Source: Paracoccaceae bacterium (GTDB lineage Bacteria > Pseudomonadota > Alphaproteobacteria > Rhodobacterales > Rhodobacteraceae). From it: a stretch of DNA of 64,000 bases. This document shows, piece after piece, positions 24,766-34,096 of this stretch (positions are counted from its first letter, which is position 1; each line of letters begins with the position of its first letter). Location of the stretch: assembly GCA_024742405.1 (NCBI GenBank), contig JANSYP010000003.1:1-64000 (forward strand). The letters are read 5' to 3'. The position numbers and the translations under genes are program-made. Below the pieces are notes generated by a model, which saw only the letters and a program-made list of their open reading frames with translations, was not told the origin of the DNA and did no database searches.

Positions 24766-26166
24766 ATGTTCGGGATCATCCTGTCCTTAGTCTTGCTGAT
24801 GTACCTCGCTTATCGGGGGATCAGCGTGCTGATCCTGGCACCGGTGCTGTCGCTGCTGGCGGCGGCGCTTTCGGGTGGCGCACCGATCCTGGCGACGTAC
24901 ACGCAGATCTTCATGGAGGCGCTTGGCGGCTACGTGATCCGCTTTTTTCCGCTGTTCCTGCTCGGCGCAATCTTTGGCAAGCTGATGGAGGTCTCGGGCT
25001 CGGCCCGGGTCATCGCGGAATGGATCATCACCAAGGTGGGACAGGGGCAGGCTGCACTGGCCGTCGTGCTGGCCTGTGCCGTGCTGACCTATGGCGGCGT
25101 GTCGCTGTTCGTCGTGGCCTTCGCCGTTTATCCCATTGCGGCGTCTCTCTTTGCCCGCGCGGGCAACCCGAAACGCTTCGTTCCGGCGGCCATTGCTCTG
25201 GGCAGTTTCACCTTCACCATGACAGCCCTGCCAGGCACCCCTGCGATCCAGAACGCGATCCCCGCCCCCTATTTCGGGACGGACGCCTTCGCGGCCCCGG
25301 TCCTCGGACTTCTGGCGGCGGGGATCATGTTCGGTGGCGGGATGCTCTGGTTGAACTGGCGGATCAGCACGGCTGTGCGCGCGGGTCAGGGCTATGGCGA
25401 GCAGGATCAATATGTGGCCGAGGCCATGGCACCCCCGAGCGATGCACCAAAAATCGGCCCGGCCCCGGCGCTGGCCTTTCTGCCCATCGTGGTGGTGATC
25501 CTGCTCAACCTGATCCTGTCGCGTTTCGTCTTTCCGGTCATGGATTTCTCCTATCTCGCAGATGAGACTTATGGTGGCATCACGATCGACGATGTGCGCG
25601 GGATCTGGGCGATTATCGCGGCGCTGACGGCGGCGATCCTGACGATCATCGCGGTGAACTTCGTCAGTCTGCGCGAGAATCTGAACGACACCGTAACCAA
25701 AGGCGTCAACGGGTCGTTCCTGCCGATCTTCAACACCGCATCCGAGGTCGGCTATGGCACCGTGATCGCGAGCCTGCCGGCCTTCGTGATCATCAAGAAC
25801 GGTGTGACAGGCATCATGCCCGAATACCCGCTGGTCTCATTGGCCATCGCGGTGAATGTGCTGGCGGGGATCACCGGTTCGGCTTCGGGCGGGCTCTCCA
25901 TCGCGCTTGAGGCACTCGGCCCGACCTATGTCGCAATGGCCGAGGCGGTGAACCTCAGCCCACAGCTCTTGCACCGCGTGGCCGCGATCTCGTCCGGCGG
26001 GTTCGACTGTCTGCCCCATAACGGCGCGGTGATCACGCTCTTTGCGATCACGGGACTGACCCACCGCAAGAGTTACCCAGATCTCTTCGTCGTCGCGGTT
26101 GTGGTGCCGATCTGTGCGCTGATCACGATCATCATTCTGGGCAGCATGTTCGGCACGATCGTCTGA
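24766..26166 (+). CDS. GntP-family permease
   Basis: 466-residue integral membrane protein with about 12 hydrophobic segments, matching the GntP (gluconate/hydroxybutyrate-type proton symporter) family. Markers are YGGVSLFVVAFAVYPIA, FTMTALPGTPAIQNAIP and the end block ISSGGFDCLPHNGAVITLF. It imports an organic acid in symport with protons; members annotated for beta-hydroxybutyrate look similar, but the substrate is not deducible. ATG at 24766 follows GAGGGA. It converges with the malonate operon, 27 bases away, and is probably independent of it. Confidence 0.85.
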   Translation: MFGIILSLVLLMYLAYRGISVLILAPVLSLLAAALSGGAPILATYTQIFMEALGGYVIRFFPLFLLGAIFGKLMEVSGSARVIAEWIITKVGQGQAALAVVLACAVLTYGGVSLFVVAFAVYPIAASLFARAGNPKRFVPAAIALGSFTFTMTALPGTPAIQNAIPAPYFGTDAFAAPVLGLLAAGIMFGGGMLWLNWRISTAVRAGQGYGEQDQYVAEAMAPPSDAPKIGPAPALAFLPIVVVILLNLILSRFVFPVMDFSYLADETYGGITIDDVRGIWAIIAALTAAILTIIAVNFVSLRENLNDTVTKGVNGSFLPIFNTASEVGYGTVIASLPAFVIIKNGVTGIMPEYPLVSLAIAVNVLAGITGSASGGLSIALEALGPTYVAMAEAVNLSPQLLHRVAAISSGGFDCLPHNGAVITLFAITGLTHRKSYPDLFVVAVVVPICALITIIILGSMFGTIV

Positions 26167-26193
26167 CTGTTCTACCCGAAAGACGGGGCAGGC

Positions 26194-27714
26194 TCAGACC
26201 GTCTGAAGGAAACTGTCGGCAAAGCGCTCGCGCAGTTCTGCCTTTTGCACCTTCCCCATCGTGTTACGGGGCAGCGCGTCGAGGATTTCAATCCGCTTCG
26301 GCTGCTTGAAACGTGCCAGATCGCGGGCCATCGCGGCACGCACGGCCTCCAGATCGATGCTCTGGCCGGGCTGCGGTACGAGAGCGGCAACAGGGCTTTC
26401 GCCGAAATCAGGATGGGGGGCCGCGACCACCGCGCTTTCCAGCACACCGGGCTGGTCGTCGAGCAGCAGCTCGATCTCCTTGGGATAGATGTTATAGCCG
26501 CCGGAGATGATCAGATCCTTGCCGCGTCCGACGATCGTCAGATAGCCATCCGCGTCCAGCCGCCCCAGATCACCGGTGATGAAGAACCCGTCGGCGCGCA
26601 ATTCCTCGGCGGTTTTGTCGGGCATCTGCCAGTACCCCCTGAAAACATTCGGCCCGCGCACCTCGACCATCCCGATCTCGCCTCGGGGCAGTGCCGCGCC
26701 GCTGTCGGGATCGGTGACCTTGACCTCGACCCCCGGGAGGGCCCGGCCAACGGTTCCGGCGCGTCGCTCGCCGTCATAGGGGTTGGACGTGTTCATGTTC
26801 GTCTCCGTCATCCCATAGCGTTCCAGGATGCGGTGGCCGGTGCGCGCCTCGAAGCGTTCATGGGTTTCGGCCAGCAGCGGCGCGGAGCCAGACACAAAGA
26901 GCCGCATGTGCTGCGCGGCCTGCCGCGTGAAGCGCGCGTCCTCCAGCAGACGGGTGTAGAATGTCGGCACCCCCATCATCGTGGTCGCTTCGGGCAAAGC
27001 CTCCAGAACGGCGTCGATATCGAACTTCGGCAGGAAAATCATCGCACCGCCGGCCAAGAGCGTGACATTTGTCCCGACAAATAGCCCATGGGTATGAAAA
27101 ATGGGCAGCGCATGGAGCAGAACGTCTTGGTCCGTGAAGCGCCAATACGCGACCAGCGCCTCGGCATTGCTGAGCAGGTTGGTCTGGGTCAGCATCGCGC
27201 CCTTGGACCGGCCGGTCGTGCCGGAAGTGTAGAGGATCGCGGCCAGATCGGCGCCGTCACGCGGGGCGACCGTGGTGCTGGGCTCGAGCAGCGCGGCGCG
27301 CGCGGCTAGTGTCCCGTCACTGGACGCTCCGAGCGTCCAGAGCGCGGCGCCGCAGGTTTCGGCGACCGGTTGCAACGCCGTCGCACTGGCGGGGTCGCAA
27401 ACCACAGCGCGGGCGCCCGAATTCTCTATGAAATAGGACAGCTCGTTGGGCGTGTAGGCGGTGTTGAGCGGCAACAGCACCGTGCCGGTCTGGACGCAGG
27501 CCGCGATCAGGGCGAGCGCTTGGGGCGATTTCGGCACCTGGATGGCGAGCCGGTCTCCAGGGGCCAGCCCAATCTCGCGCAGCGCCGCCGCGAAGCGTCC
27601 GGCCTCAGCGACGAAATCTCCATAGTTCAGCTCTGCACCGTCCTTCAGATGGAGAAACGACCTGTCGGAACCGGCATGGCGGCCGAAGAGACGGTCGTAG
27701 AGCGGGTTGGCCAT
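26194..27714 (-). CDS. matB: Malonyl-CoA synthetase
   Basis: 506-residue ANL-superfamily adenylating enzyme. The phosphate loop is AILYTSGTTGRSKGAML, the ATP-binding block ERYGMTETNM, then FITGDLGRLDADGYLTIVGR, and the catalytic lysine region LPRNTMGKVQK. It activates malonate to malonyl-CoA with ATP. Pairing with malonyl-CoA decarboxylase and a TRAP transporter supports malonate rather than acetate as substrate. It is the last gene of the minus-strand operon dctP-dctQ-dctM-matA-matB. Confidence 0.93.
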   Translation of the reverse strand: MANPLYDRLFGRHAGSDRSFLHLKDGAELNYGDFVAEAGRFAAALREIGLAPGDRLAIQVPKSPQALALIAACVQTGTVLLPLNTAYTPNELSYFIENSGARAVVCDPASATALQPVAETCGAALWTLGASSDGTLAARAALLEPSTTVAPRDGADLAAILYTSGTTGRSKGAMLTQTNLLSNAEALVAYWRFTDQDVLLHALPIFHTHGLFVGTNVTLLAGGAMIFLPKFDIDAVLEALPEATTMMGVPTFYTRLLEDARFTRQAAQHMRLFVSGSAPLLAETHERFEARTGHRILERYGMTETNMNTSNPYDGERRAGTVGRALPGVEVKVTDPDSGAALPRGEIGMVEVRGPNVFRGYWQMPDKTAEELRADGFFITGDLGRLDADGYLTIVGRGKDLIISGGYNIYPKEIELLLDDQPGVLESAVVAAPHPDFGESPVAALVPQPGQSIDLEAVRAAMARDLARFKQPKRIEILDALPRNTMGKVQKAELRERFADSFLQTV

Positions 27715-27739
27715 GGGGGTCTCCTGTCAGGCGTCCGGG

Positions 27740-28987
27740 TCAGGCGTCGACGGTGGAGCCATGCTGGCGTGCCAACGTCTGGACCGCGCCTGACGATGCG
27801 ATCTTCCCGGCGTTGGCGAAGGCTTCGTGGTTTCGGTCGATCCGCGAGAGATCGTAGAGATAGTTGACCATTACGCCGCCGGAGCGGGCCAGCCCGGCCT
27901 CGGAGGTGTCGGCGCCGGCGTGGACCTCTTGCAGCAGGGCACCGTTTGTCAGGTGAAACCGCGCAACTGGATCACGCGGCAAGCCGCCGTCGTCCTTTAC
28001 TTCGGTAAGAAAGTGGGCCGCCGCGGCGCGGAGAGCTTCGGGGTCGTCAGGCACCTGGGCGTCGGCGCGGCGGAGCCATGTCATCAGGCTCGGCACCGGC
28101 GAAAGCGTGACGAAGGTCTTTATCCCGGGCGCCTCGCGGGACAATTCCGCGACCACCTGCTTGATCAGCGAATTGCCAAAGGAGATACCCGCCAGTCCGG
28201 GCTGACAATTGGAGATCGAGTAGAACACGGCCGTGTCGGCATCGTCGGTGTCGAGCACGTCGCGTTCCTCGGCCAGAAGACTCTGGATCGAGCTGGCAAT
28301 GCCGCGGGTCAGCGCGACCTCGACGAAGATCAGCGGCTCATCGGGCATGGACGGGTGGAAAAACGCAAAGCAGCGCCGATCGGCCGGCTGCATGCGTCGC
28401 CGCAGCTCACGCCAACTGCCGATGGCGTGGACAGCCTCGTATTTGATGATCTTTTCCAGGATGTGGGCCGGGCTTTCCCAGTTGATAGGGCGCAGGACCA
28501 GAAAGCCGCGGTTGAACCAGGATTTGAAGAGATGTCGGAAATCGACATCGAGTTTGGCCAGATGCGGGTCGATCTTCAGCGCCTCCAGCAGATCGGTACG
28601 CATCGCCACGAGCCGCGCGGTGGCGCCGGGCATCTGGTTCATCCGCCGCGCCAGTTCCTGCCGCCTTGGCTCCGTCGCCTGCATCAGCCGGCGATAGGTG
28701 TCCCGATCCGGCGCGTCGCGATAGGCGGAAAGTGCCAGCTGGATCCGGTCGGCATCGATATCGAGCACGTCGTTGAGAAAGCGGAAAAAAACCATCCGCT
28801 CCTCCGCATCCAGCCCGTCATAGGCATCCAGGATCAGCCGCGCGAGTTCCGAGCCCGACACCTCGCCATGGCTGGTCAGCAGATCGCGGCACAGATCCTC
28901 GATGCTGCGCCCTGCCCGGTCGAGCCGGACGAACGGAACATACCGCCGGTCGAACAGATTGGACATTAAGTCGGCAAGCAAACTCAT
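27740..28987 (-). CDS. matA: Malonyl-CoA decarboxylase
   Basis: 415 residues of the MCD family, which converts malonyl-CoA to acetyl-CoA and CO2. The helical N-terminal domain is followed by the catalytic domain with FKSWFNRGFLVLRPINWESP, FFHPSMPDEPLIFVEVAL, ISNCQPGLAGISFGNSLIKQ and FVTLSPVPSLMTWL, all characteristic. It lies between the TRAP permease gene (6-base gap) and matB (25-base gap). The start MSLLADLMSN is close to the dctM stop. Confidence 0.93.
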   Translation of the reverse strand: MSLLADLMSNLFDRRYVPFVRLDRAGRSIEDLCRDLLTSHGEVSGSELARLILDAYDGLDAEERMVFFRFLNDVLDIDADRIQLALSAYRDAPDRDTYRRLMQATEPRRQELARRMNQMPGATARLVAMRTDLLEALKIDPHLAKLDVDFRHLFKSWFNRGFLVLRPINWESPAHILEKIIKYEAVHAIGSWRELRRRMQPADRRCFAFFHPSMPDEPLIFVEVALTRGIASSIQSLLAEERDVLDTDDADTAVFYSISNCQPGLAGISFGNSLIKQVVAELSREAPGIKTFVTLSPVPSLMTWLRRADAQVPDDPEALRAAAAHFLTEVKDDGGLPRDPVARFHLTNGALLQEVHAGADTSEAGLARSGGVMVNYLYDLSRIDRNHEAFANAGKIASSGAVQTLARQHGSTVDA

Positions 28988-28993
28988 GACGCA

Positions 28994-30301
28994 CTACCCC
29001 ATGACAGCCGTTGGCAGCCAGGTGGCCAGTCCCGGAAACACGCACAGGATGATGATCGCGATCACCATGCAGGCGACAAAGGGAAGCGACCCGGTCAGGA
29101 TCGTTTTTAGCGAAATGTCCGGCGCGATACCATTGATGACATAGAGGTTGAGCCCCACAGGCGGGGAAATCAGCCCGATCTCCATGTTGATGGTCAGAAT
29201 GACGGCAAACCAGATCGGATCGAAGCCCGCGGCGGTGATGATCGGCAGCAAGATAGGGGCGGCCATCAGGATCACCGCAACGGGCGGCAGAAAGAACCCG
29301 GCGACCAGCAGGAAGAGATTGACCGCGCCCATCAGCACCCAGCGGTTCACATCCAGCGTACCGATCCACTCGGCGATGGATTGCGTGATAAAGAGCGAGG
29401 ACAGCATGTAGCTGAAGACGCCCGCCGCCGCGATGATGAAGAGGATCATCACCGATTCCTTGGTGCTGTCGCGTAGAACCGCCCAGAGCGCGGCCGGGTT
29501 CCAGAGCCGGTAGATGATCATCGCGATCAGCATGCAAAGCAGCGCGCCCACCGCGGCAGTCTCGGACGGTGTCGCGACGCCGCCATACATCGCATAGAGC
29601 ACACCGAGGATGATCAACAAAAAAGGCAGGACGCGGGGCAGAACCTCGACCTTCTCGGCCCAGCTATAAACTCGGGTGGACAGGACCTGGGTGTTGCCGG
29701 AGCGCCAGGTCGAATAGAGCGACCAGGCCATGAAGAGCGTCACCAGCAACAACCCTGGAAAGACGCCCGCGAGAAAGAGCCGCCCGATCGAGGTTTCCGT
29801 GGCGATCCCGTAGACGATCATCGTCACCGAGGGCGGGATCAGGATGCCGAGCGTGCCGCCCGCGGCGATTGAGCCTGCGGCGACCGCATCGGGGTAGCCG
29901 CGCTTGCGCATCTCCGGGATGCCCATCTTGCCGATGGCAGCACAGGTTGCCGGGCTGGAGCCTGACATGGCCGAAAAGAGTGCACAGGCGCCGAGGTTGG
30001 AGATCACCAGCCCGCCCGGCACACGGGTCAGCCAGCGCTCCAGCGCTTCGTAGAGGTCCGCACCGGCCCGCGTCGAAGCGATTGAGGCGCCCATGATGAT
30101 AAACATCGGGATCGAGAGCAGCGCGAAATTATCGAGCTTTCCGAACAGGATCTCCGGCATCAGCTCCAGCGAGCGCATGCCGTCGAAGACGATCAGGAAA
30201 CCCGCCGAGACGATCAGCAGTCCGATACCGACCGACACACCGGAAAACAGCACCGCGATCGTGGCGACCGCCACAAGCGCGCCGAGAAGCAGCGGATCCA
30301 T
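28994..30301 (-). CDS. dctM: TRAP transporter large permease (malonate operon)
   Basis: 435-residue DctM-type membrane protein with about twelve hydrophobic helices and the family block PEMRKRGYPDAVAAGSIAAG followed by GTLGILIPPSVTMIVYG. This is the sodium-driven translocation subunit of a tripartite TRAP carrier. It overlaps dctQ by one base. Genetic linkage to matA-matB makes malonate or a close dicarboxylate the likely substrate. Confidence 0.95.
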   Translation of the reverse strand: MDPLLLGALVAVATIAVLFSGVSVGIGLLIVSAGFLIVFDGMRSLELMPEILFGKLDNFALLSIPMFIIMGASIASTRAGADLYEALERWLTRVPGGLVISNLGACALFSAMSGSSPATCAAIGKMGIPEMRKRGYPDAVAAGSIAAGGTLGILIPPSVTMIVYGIATETSIGRLFLAGVFPGLLLVTLFMAWSLYSTWRSGNTQVLSTRVYSWAEKVEVLPRVLPFLLIILGVLYAMYGGVATPSETAAVGALLCMLIAMIIYRLWNPAALWAVLRDSTKESVMILFIIAAAGVFSYMLSSLFITQSIAEWIGTLDVNRWVLMGAVNLFLLVAGFFLPPVAVILMAAPILLPIITAAGFDPIWFAVILTINMEIGLISPPVGLNLYVINGIAPDISLKTILTGSLPFVACMVIAIIILCVFPGLATWLPTAVMG

Positions 30302-30852
30302 CAGCCCTCCTCCGCCAGCCCGAAGGGCGGCTCGATGCGCCAGATCACGGCGAGCAGATCAGCGATCAGTTGCAGGAGCAGCAGGCCGAAGCCTACGGGG
30401 ATCGCAAGATAAGGGATCCAGAGTTTGATGCCCCAGATCGTGTCCGACCGCCAGCCGCGCGACCAAGCCTGATGCCAGTAGTCATAGCCGTAATAGAGCA
30501 TGACCGCGACGATCAGCACGGACATCGACAATGTGAAAACGGCCAGCACGCGCCGCGGCCCCATCGGCAGCGCGAGCGGGATCAGGTCGACATTCACATG
30601 GCCGCGCAACCGCTGGACGTAAGGCAGCCCGACCAGCGTGGCGGCGATGACCAAATAGACGACTGCCTCGGTCTGCCAGACGGTGGAGCCATTCAGCACG
30701 AAGCGAATCCAGATCATCTGGCAGGTGATGGCGACCGCTGCAACGATCATGGAGGCGCTGGCCCACCCCGCGACGGTCGAGATCGCGGCAACAAGGCGCA
30801 GAAACGGATTGCCGCCGGTCTGTGCCACCGGGGCGGTCGAGTGGGTCGCCAT
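30301..30852 (-). CDS. dctQ: TRAP transporter small permease (malonate operon)
   Basis: 183 residues with four membrane helices, as in DctQ proteins (VAITCQMIWIRFVLNGSTVW; YLVIAATLVGLPYVQRLRGH; TIWGIKLWIPYLAIPVGFGL). It binds the large subunit. It sits between dctP (101-base gap) and dctM (1-base overlap). Confidence 0.93.
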   Translation of the reverse strand: MATHSTAPVAQTGGNPFLRLVAAISTVAGWASASMIVAAVAITCQMIWIRFVLNGSTVWQTEAVVYLVIAATLVGLPYVQRLRGHVNVDLIPLALPMGPRRVLAVFTLSMSVLIVAVMLYYGYDYWHQAWSRGWRSDTIWGIKLWIPYLAIPVGFGLLLLQLIADLLAVIWRIEPPFGLAEEG

Positions 30853-30953
30853 GGCGTTCCCCTATTGCGTTGAGCTTGTGACCGCGGCCAGTGCCCCGGG
30901 CGGGCTGTAGGCGGGACCGGAGCCCCGCCGAGACTGTCAATGACTCGTGGACG

Positions 30954-31934
30954 TCACTCGACCGAAAGAGCCATGTTCAGAAGGTTCTGCCCGTCGGGAA
31001 CTTCCTCGATGAACTTCTTGTAGGAGGTTTCCTGCGCAAGCGCGCGCCATTGCTCGAACTCCTCCGGGGTCATTTCCGCAATCTCGACCCCGGCCTCCTC
31101 AAAGACCTTGCGACTTTCGGCGTCCTGCCGCTTCGCTTCTTCGAGATAGTAGGCTTCGGCCTTCGCCGCGGCAGCGAGAAGTGCCTCTTGCTGGGCGGGC
31201 TCCAGCCCGTCGAAGGTGGACTTGTTCATGAGGAGAGGCTGATACATGAACCACAGCGCGACGTCGCCGGCGGGTGTATAGCAGGCAACCTGTTCGTAGA
31301 TGCGGTAGCTGACGAAGGACGAGCTGGAGGTATTGGCGGCATCGAGCACGCCGTTCTGCATCGCGCTATAGATCTCCGAAGAGGCCATGGAGGCGATGGA
31401 CGCGTCGGCACCGGCCAGCATCTGCTCGAAAGATTTGCCCGCGGCGCGGGTCTGGAGACCCGAGATATCCTCGGGGCTGGTGATGCATTGCTCTTTGCCG
31501 GCGAAGCCTCCGGCGAGATAGCCATGGACCAGCACCATGACATCGTCCTCGGCCATCTTGGCCTCGATCGCTTCCATGAACTCGCTCTCGTTCAGCCGCG
31601 CGGCATGGTCATGGTTCTTCACCAGACCGGGCATCAGCGTCAGGTTGAAGGCCGGCTGCTGGCCGCCTGCATAGCTGAGCGGGAACACCGTCATGTCGAG
31701 CTGGCCGCGCGACAGCGGCTTATACTGTTCCCGCGGCTTGAAGAGCGATTTCGACGGGAAGATCTTGATGTCGAGGTCGACATCGGCGGCGGCCACCTCA
31801 TCGGCCACGATCTGGGCCACTTCATGGCGCACATCCGCCGTGGACCATTGGTGGGACAGGCGCAGCTCGGTGGCATGGGCTGCACCGAGCGCGAGAACGG
31901 ATGCCGCAGCCGCGGCGGTCAGGCTGTATTTCAC
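30954..31934 (-). CDS. dctP: TRAP transporter substrate-binding protein (malonate operon)
   Basis: 326 residues with a signal peptide (GAAHA-TE) and a DctP fold: LRLSHQWSTADVRHEVAQIV at the mature start, a central GLQTRAAGKSFEQML carrying the conserved arginine that grips carboxylates, and MQNGVLDAANTSSSSFVSYR. The GTG start at 31934 has a strong GGGAGG. First gene of the malonate operon; its promoter region contains the TTGTATACAA palindrome shared with the divergent GntR gene. Confidence 0.94.
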   Translation of the reverse strand: MKYSLTAAAAASVLALGAAHATELRLSHQWSTADVRHEVAQIVADEVAAADVDLDIKIFPSKSLFKPREQYKPLSRGQLDMTVFPLSYAGGQQPAFNLTLMPGLVKNHDHAARLNESEFMEAIEAKMAEDDVMVLVHGYLAGGFAGKEQCITSPEDISGLQTRAAGKSFEQMLAGADASIASMASSEIYSAMQNGVLDAANTSSSSFVSYRIYEQVACYTPAGDVALWFMYQPLLMNKSTFDGLEPAQQEALLAAAAKAEAYYLEEAKRQDAESRKVFEEAGVEIAEMTPEEFEQWRALAQETSYKKFIEEVPDGQNLLNMALSVE

Positions 31935-32024
31935 GGATTTCCTCCCGAATAGGCGCCCCGCATCTTGACGCGCGGGGAGCGTCTGCCGGTAGAATTGAGG
32001 TCGACCGCCAAACTGTCAAGCTTT

Positions 32025-32034
32025 TTGTATACAA
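32025..32034. promoter_or_regulatory. GntR-type palindromic operator
   Basis: TTGTATACAA is a perfect 10-bp palindrome in the divergent region between dctP and the GntR gene. FCD-type GntR regulators commonly bind TTGTATACAA-like sites. It is well placed to control both directions. Confidence 0.65.
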
Positions 32035-32081
32035 GATGTTTTCTATTGCATGCGCGCCTGCCTTCTTTGCATAATTCTCGG

Positions 32082-32732
32082 ATGGATACGCGCAGATCTG
32101 ATCTGATCGCCGATGATCTGGAAGACGAGATCGCCACCGGCGCGCTTGAGGATGGCGCGCGGCTTGATGAAATGGCGCTCGCCGCCCGGTTTGGCGTCTC
32201 ACGCACTCCGATCCGCGAGGCACTGCAGCGGCTGGCCAGCACGGGACTTGTCGAACAGCGCCCGCGGCGCGGCGTTTTCGTGGCGCAACCCGGTCCGGTG
32301 GAACTGCTGGAAATGTTCGAGGTGATGGCCGAACTGGAGGGCGTCTGCGTGCGGCTCGCCGCCGACCGTCTCACTGACGAGGATCTGACCGCACTGGAGG
32401 ACGCCAATGTGGCATGTGCACAGGCGGTCAGCGATGGGGATGCCGACCAGTATTATCATGCCAACGAGCGGTTTCACCTGCGGCTCTACGCGGCCTGTGG
32501 GAACGGATTCCTCGAAAGCGAAGCCCGCCGCCTCCATCGGCGACTGAAGCCCTATCGCCGGCTGCAACTGCGGCTGCGTGGACGCATGGACCAGTCTCTG
32601 CAGGAGCATCGCGCAGTTCTGACAGCTCTGCGTGACGGCAACGGGATCGATGCCAGCAGCGCACTGCGCGCTCATGTGAGCGTACAGGGTGAAAAGTTCC
32701 ATCGCCTGATCGCCGAAATGCGGCGCACCTGA
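32082..32732 (+). CDS. GntR/FCD-family regulator of the malonate operon
   Basis: 216-residue regulator. An N-terminal winged helix (LEDGARLDEMALAARFGVSR, then TPIREALQRLASTGLVEQRP) is followed by an all-helical FCD ligand domain with metal-binding histidines (YYHANERFHLRLYAACGN; QEHRAVLTAL; LRAHV). It is divergent from the dctPQM-matAB operon with a palindromic site between, which fits a malonate- or malonyl-CoA-responsive repressor (MatR-like). The start at 32082 has no clear ribosome site; the longer frame from 31965 has no better one. Confidence 0.88.
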   Translation: MDTRRSDLIADDLEDEIATGALEDGARLDEMALAARFGVSRTPIREALQRLASTGLVEQRPRRGVFVAQPGPVELLEMFEVMAELEGVCVRLAADRLTDEDLTALEDANVACAQAVSDGDADQYYHANERFHLRLYAACGNGFLESEARRLHRRLKPYRRLQLRLRGRMDQSLQEHRAVLTALRDGNGIDASSALRAHVSVQGEKFHRLIAEMRRT

Positions 32733-32745
32733 CGCGCACCACCGG

Positions 32746-33207
32746 CTAGCCTTTCGCGATATCCGCGCGCGCCGAACCTGCCCCGGCATCTTCGAACCGG
32801 GCGACGAGACCGTTGACCAGAAAGGCAATGGAGTTGCGATAGCGATGCGGAACACGGCTGGAGATCAGAAAGGCCATGCTTTCGGCATCACGGGCCTGAC
32901 AACGCTCAAAGAGCCGTAACAGCCACGCTTCGTCAAATGTGTAGCGCGTGCAGCCCGGTGCGTTCATCATCGGCTCGTCGCCGATCGCTTCGGTCAGAGA
33001 CATCGCGAGCGCTGTCAGATAGGTCCGCGTCGCGGCGTAGCGATCAAGTTCGAGCAGTTCGCAGGTTTCGACCGGATCTATGCCGGCCCGGGCCCTGCCA
33101 TCACCGATATTGGCACGCAGCGAGTCGATGGCCCAGAATGCGTCATCAGTCGGAGCCGCGTGGAGACCATCCGCCCAGAATGCACGGCTTCTTGCCCCGT
33201 CAGTCAT
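32746..33207 (-). CDS. Hypothetical helical protein
   Basis: 153 residues (start ATG at 33207; the frame extends upstream to 33291). It looks all-helical, with Leu/Arg-rich segments (DPVETCELLELDRYAATRTY; ESMAFLISSRVPHRYRNSIA). It converges with the GntR gene, 13 bases from its stop. No recognisable domain. The codon use fits the flanking genes, so I regard it as real, but its function is unknown. Confidence 0.5.
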   Translation of the reverse strand: MTDGARSRAFWADGLHAAPTDDAFWAIDSLRANIGDGRARAGIDPVETCELLELDRYAATRTYLTALAMSLTEAIGDEPMMNAPGCTRYTFDEAWLLRLFERCQARDAESMAFLISSRVPHRYRNSIAFLVNGLVARFEDAGAGSARADIAKG

Positions 33208-33357
33208 CACAGTCTTGCCTCGCCGAAACCAGCGCCCTGCACCCAGGGCAGAACCAAACCGCAAATCTTTTGCACGTGCAGAATGATACACTACCGCGCG
33301 GGAAGAACCCTCAGGGCAATTTGTATCAGGCGCGAAGTGCGCGGTGGCCTTGCGTGG

Positions 33358-33966
33358 TTAGCCGCCGAGCAGACGCCGTGTCGATTGGTCGATCAGCCCT
33401 CGCAATCGACCACTTGCCAGCGTGTCCGAGAGTTTGCCGTCGATCAGCAGAAACGAGGCCCCATGGACGAACATCCACAGCGGCAGGGCCACGGCCGTGG
33501 TTTCCTCCGCATCGTCGGCCGTGCCGAGATGCAGGGCGGTCTGCCGCAGAAGGCGCCCGTAACAGGACATACCCGCCTCGGTCAGGCTGTCGGGCTTTTC
33601 CTCGTGAGCCGCGAACATCAGACGGAACACGCCGGGCTCGGCGGCCGCGAAATCGACATAGGCGCAGCCCAGCTCGGTGATGGCCTCGGCCGATCCGGGC
33701 GGCAGACTGGCGATTCGCGCATCAAACGAAGCCGCCAATCTGTGCATTCCGTCTTCGGCGACCGCATGAAGCAGCGCGGTGCGATCCTTGAAATGGCGGT
33801 AGGGCGCGGCCGTGGACACCGCCGCCTGACGCGCGGCCTCGGCAACCGTAAAGCCGGAAGGTCCTTTTTCCTCAACCAGTTGCCTGGTGGCAGCCACAAG
33901 CTGCGCCCGCAGATCACCGTGATGATACGCAGACTTCTTGTGCACTTCTGCCTGACCTTTGGTCAT
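33358..33966 (-). CDS. TetR-family regulator of the RND pump
   Basis: 202 residues. The helix-turn-helix lies near the N-terminus (GFTVAEAARQAAVSTAAPYR, HFKDRTALLHAVAEDG), followed by a helical C-terminal ligand domain with FRLMFAAH and WMFVHGASFLLIDG, the TetR_C/WHG-like type. The ATG at 33966 has AGGA six bases upstream, so I prefer it to the longer frame from 34029. It is divergent from a membrane-fusion/RND pump operon, with repeated TCTAACAT sites between them. Expected role: repression of the pump and of itself. Confidence 0.88.
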   Translation of the reverse strand: MTKGQAEVHKKSAYHHGDLRAQLVAATRQLVEEKGPSGFTVAEAARQAAVSTAAPYRHFKDRTALLHAVAEDGMHRLAASFDARIASLPPGSAEAITELGCAYVDFAAAEPGVFRLMFAAHEEKPDSLTEAGMSCYGRLLRQTALHLGTADDAEETTAVALPLWMFVHGASFLLIDGKLSDTLASGRLRGLIDQSTRRLLGG

Positions 33967-34018
33967 GTTTTTCCTGATCCAGAAACTAAACTGTTTCGTA
34001 CAGCTTGAAGTTATGGCA

Positions 34019-34046
34019 TCTAACATCAAGTTAGAGCTTCTAACAT
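34019..34046. promoter_or_regulatory. Repeated operator for the TetR-type regulator
   Basis: TCTAAC-ATCAA-GTTAGA is an inverted repeat (34019-34035), and TCTAACAT recurs at 34039-34046, exactly 20 bp (two helical turns) after the first copy. It lies between the divergent regulator and pump genes. Confidence 0.55.
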
Positions 34047-34096
34047 AGACCTATGCCGCCCCGCGTTGCGGAGCAAGTCGCAAAGGAAGATCGGGT

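Noticed and set aside
27827-28969. A 380-codon plus-strand frame
   Set aside because: Antisense shadow of malonyl-CoA decarboxylase without recognisable protein features.
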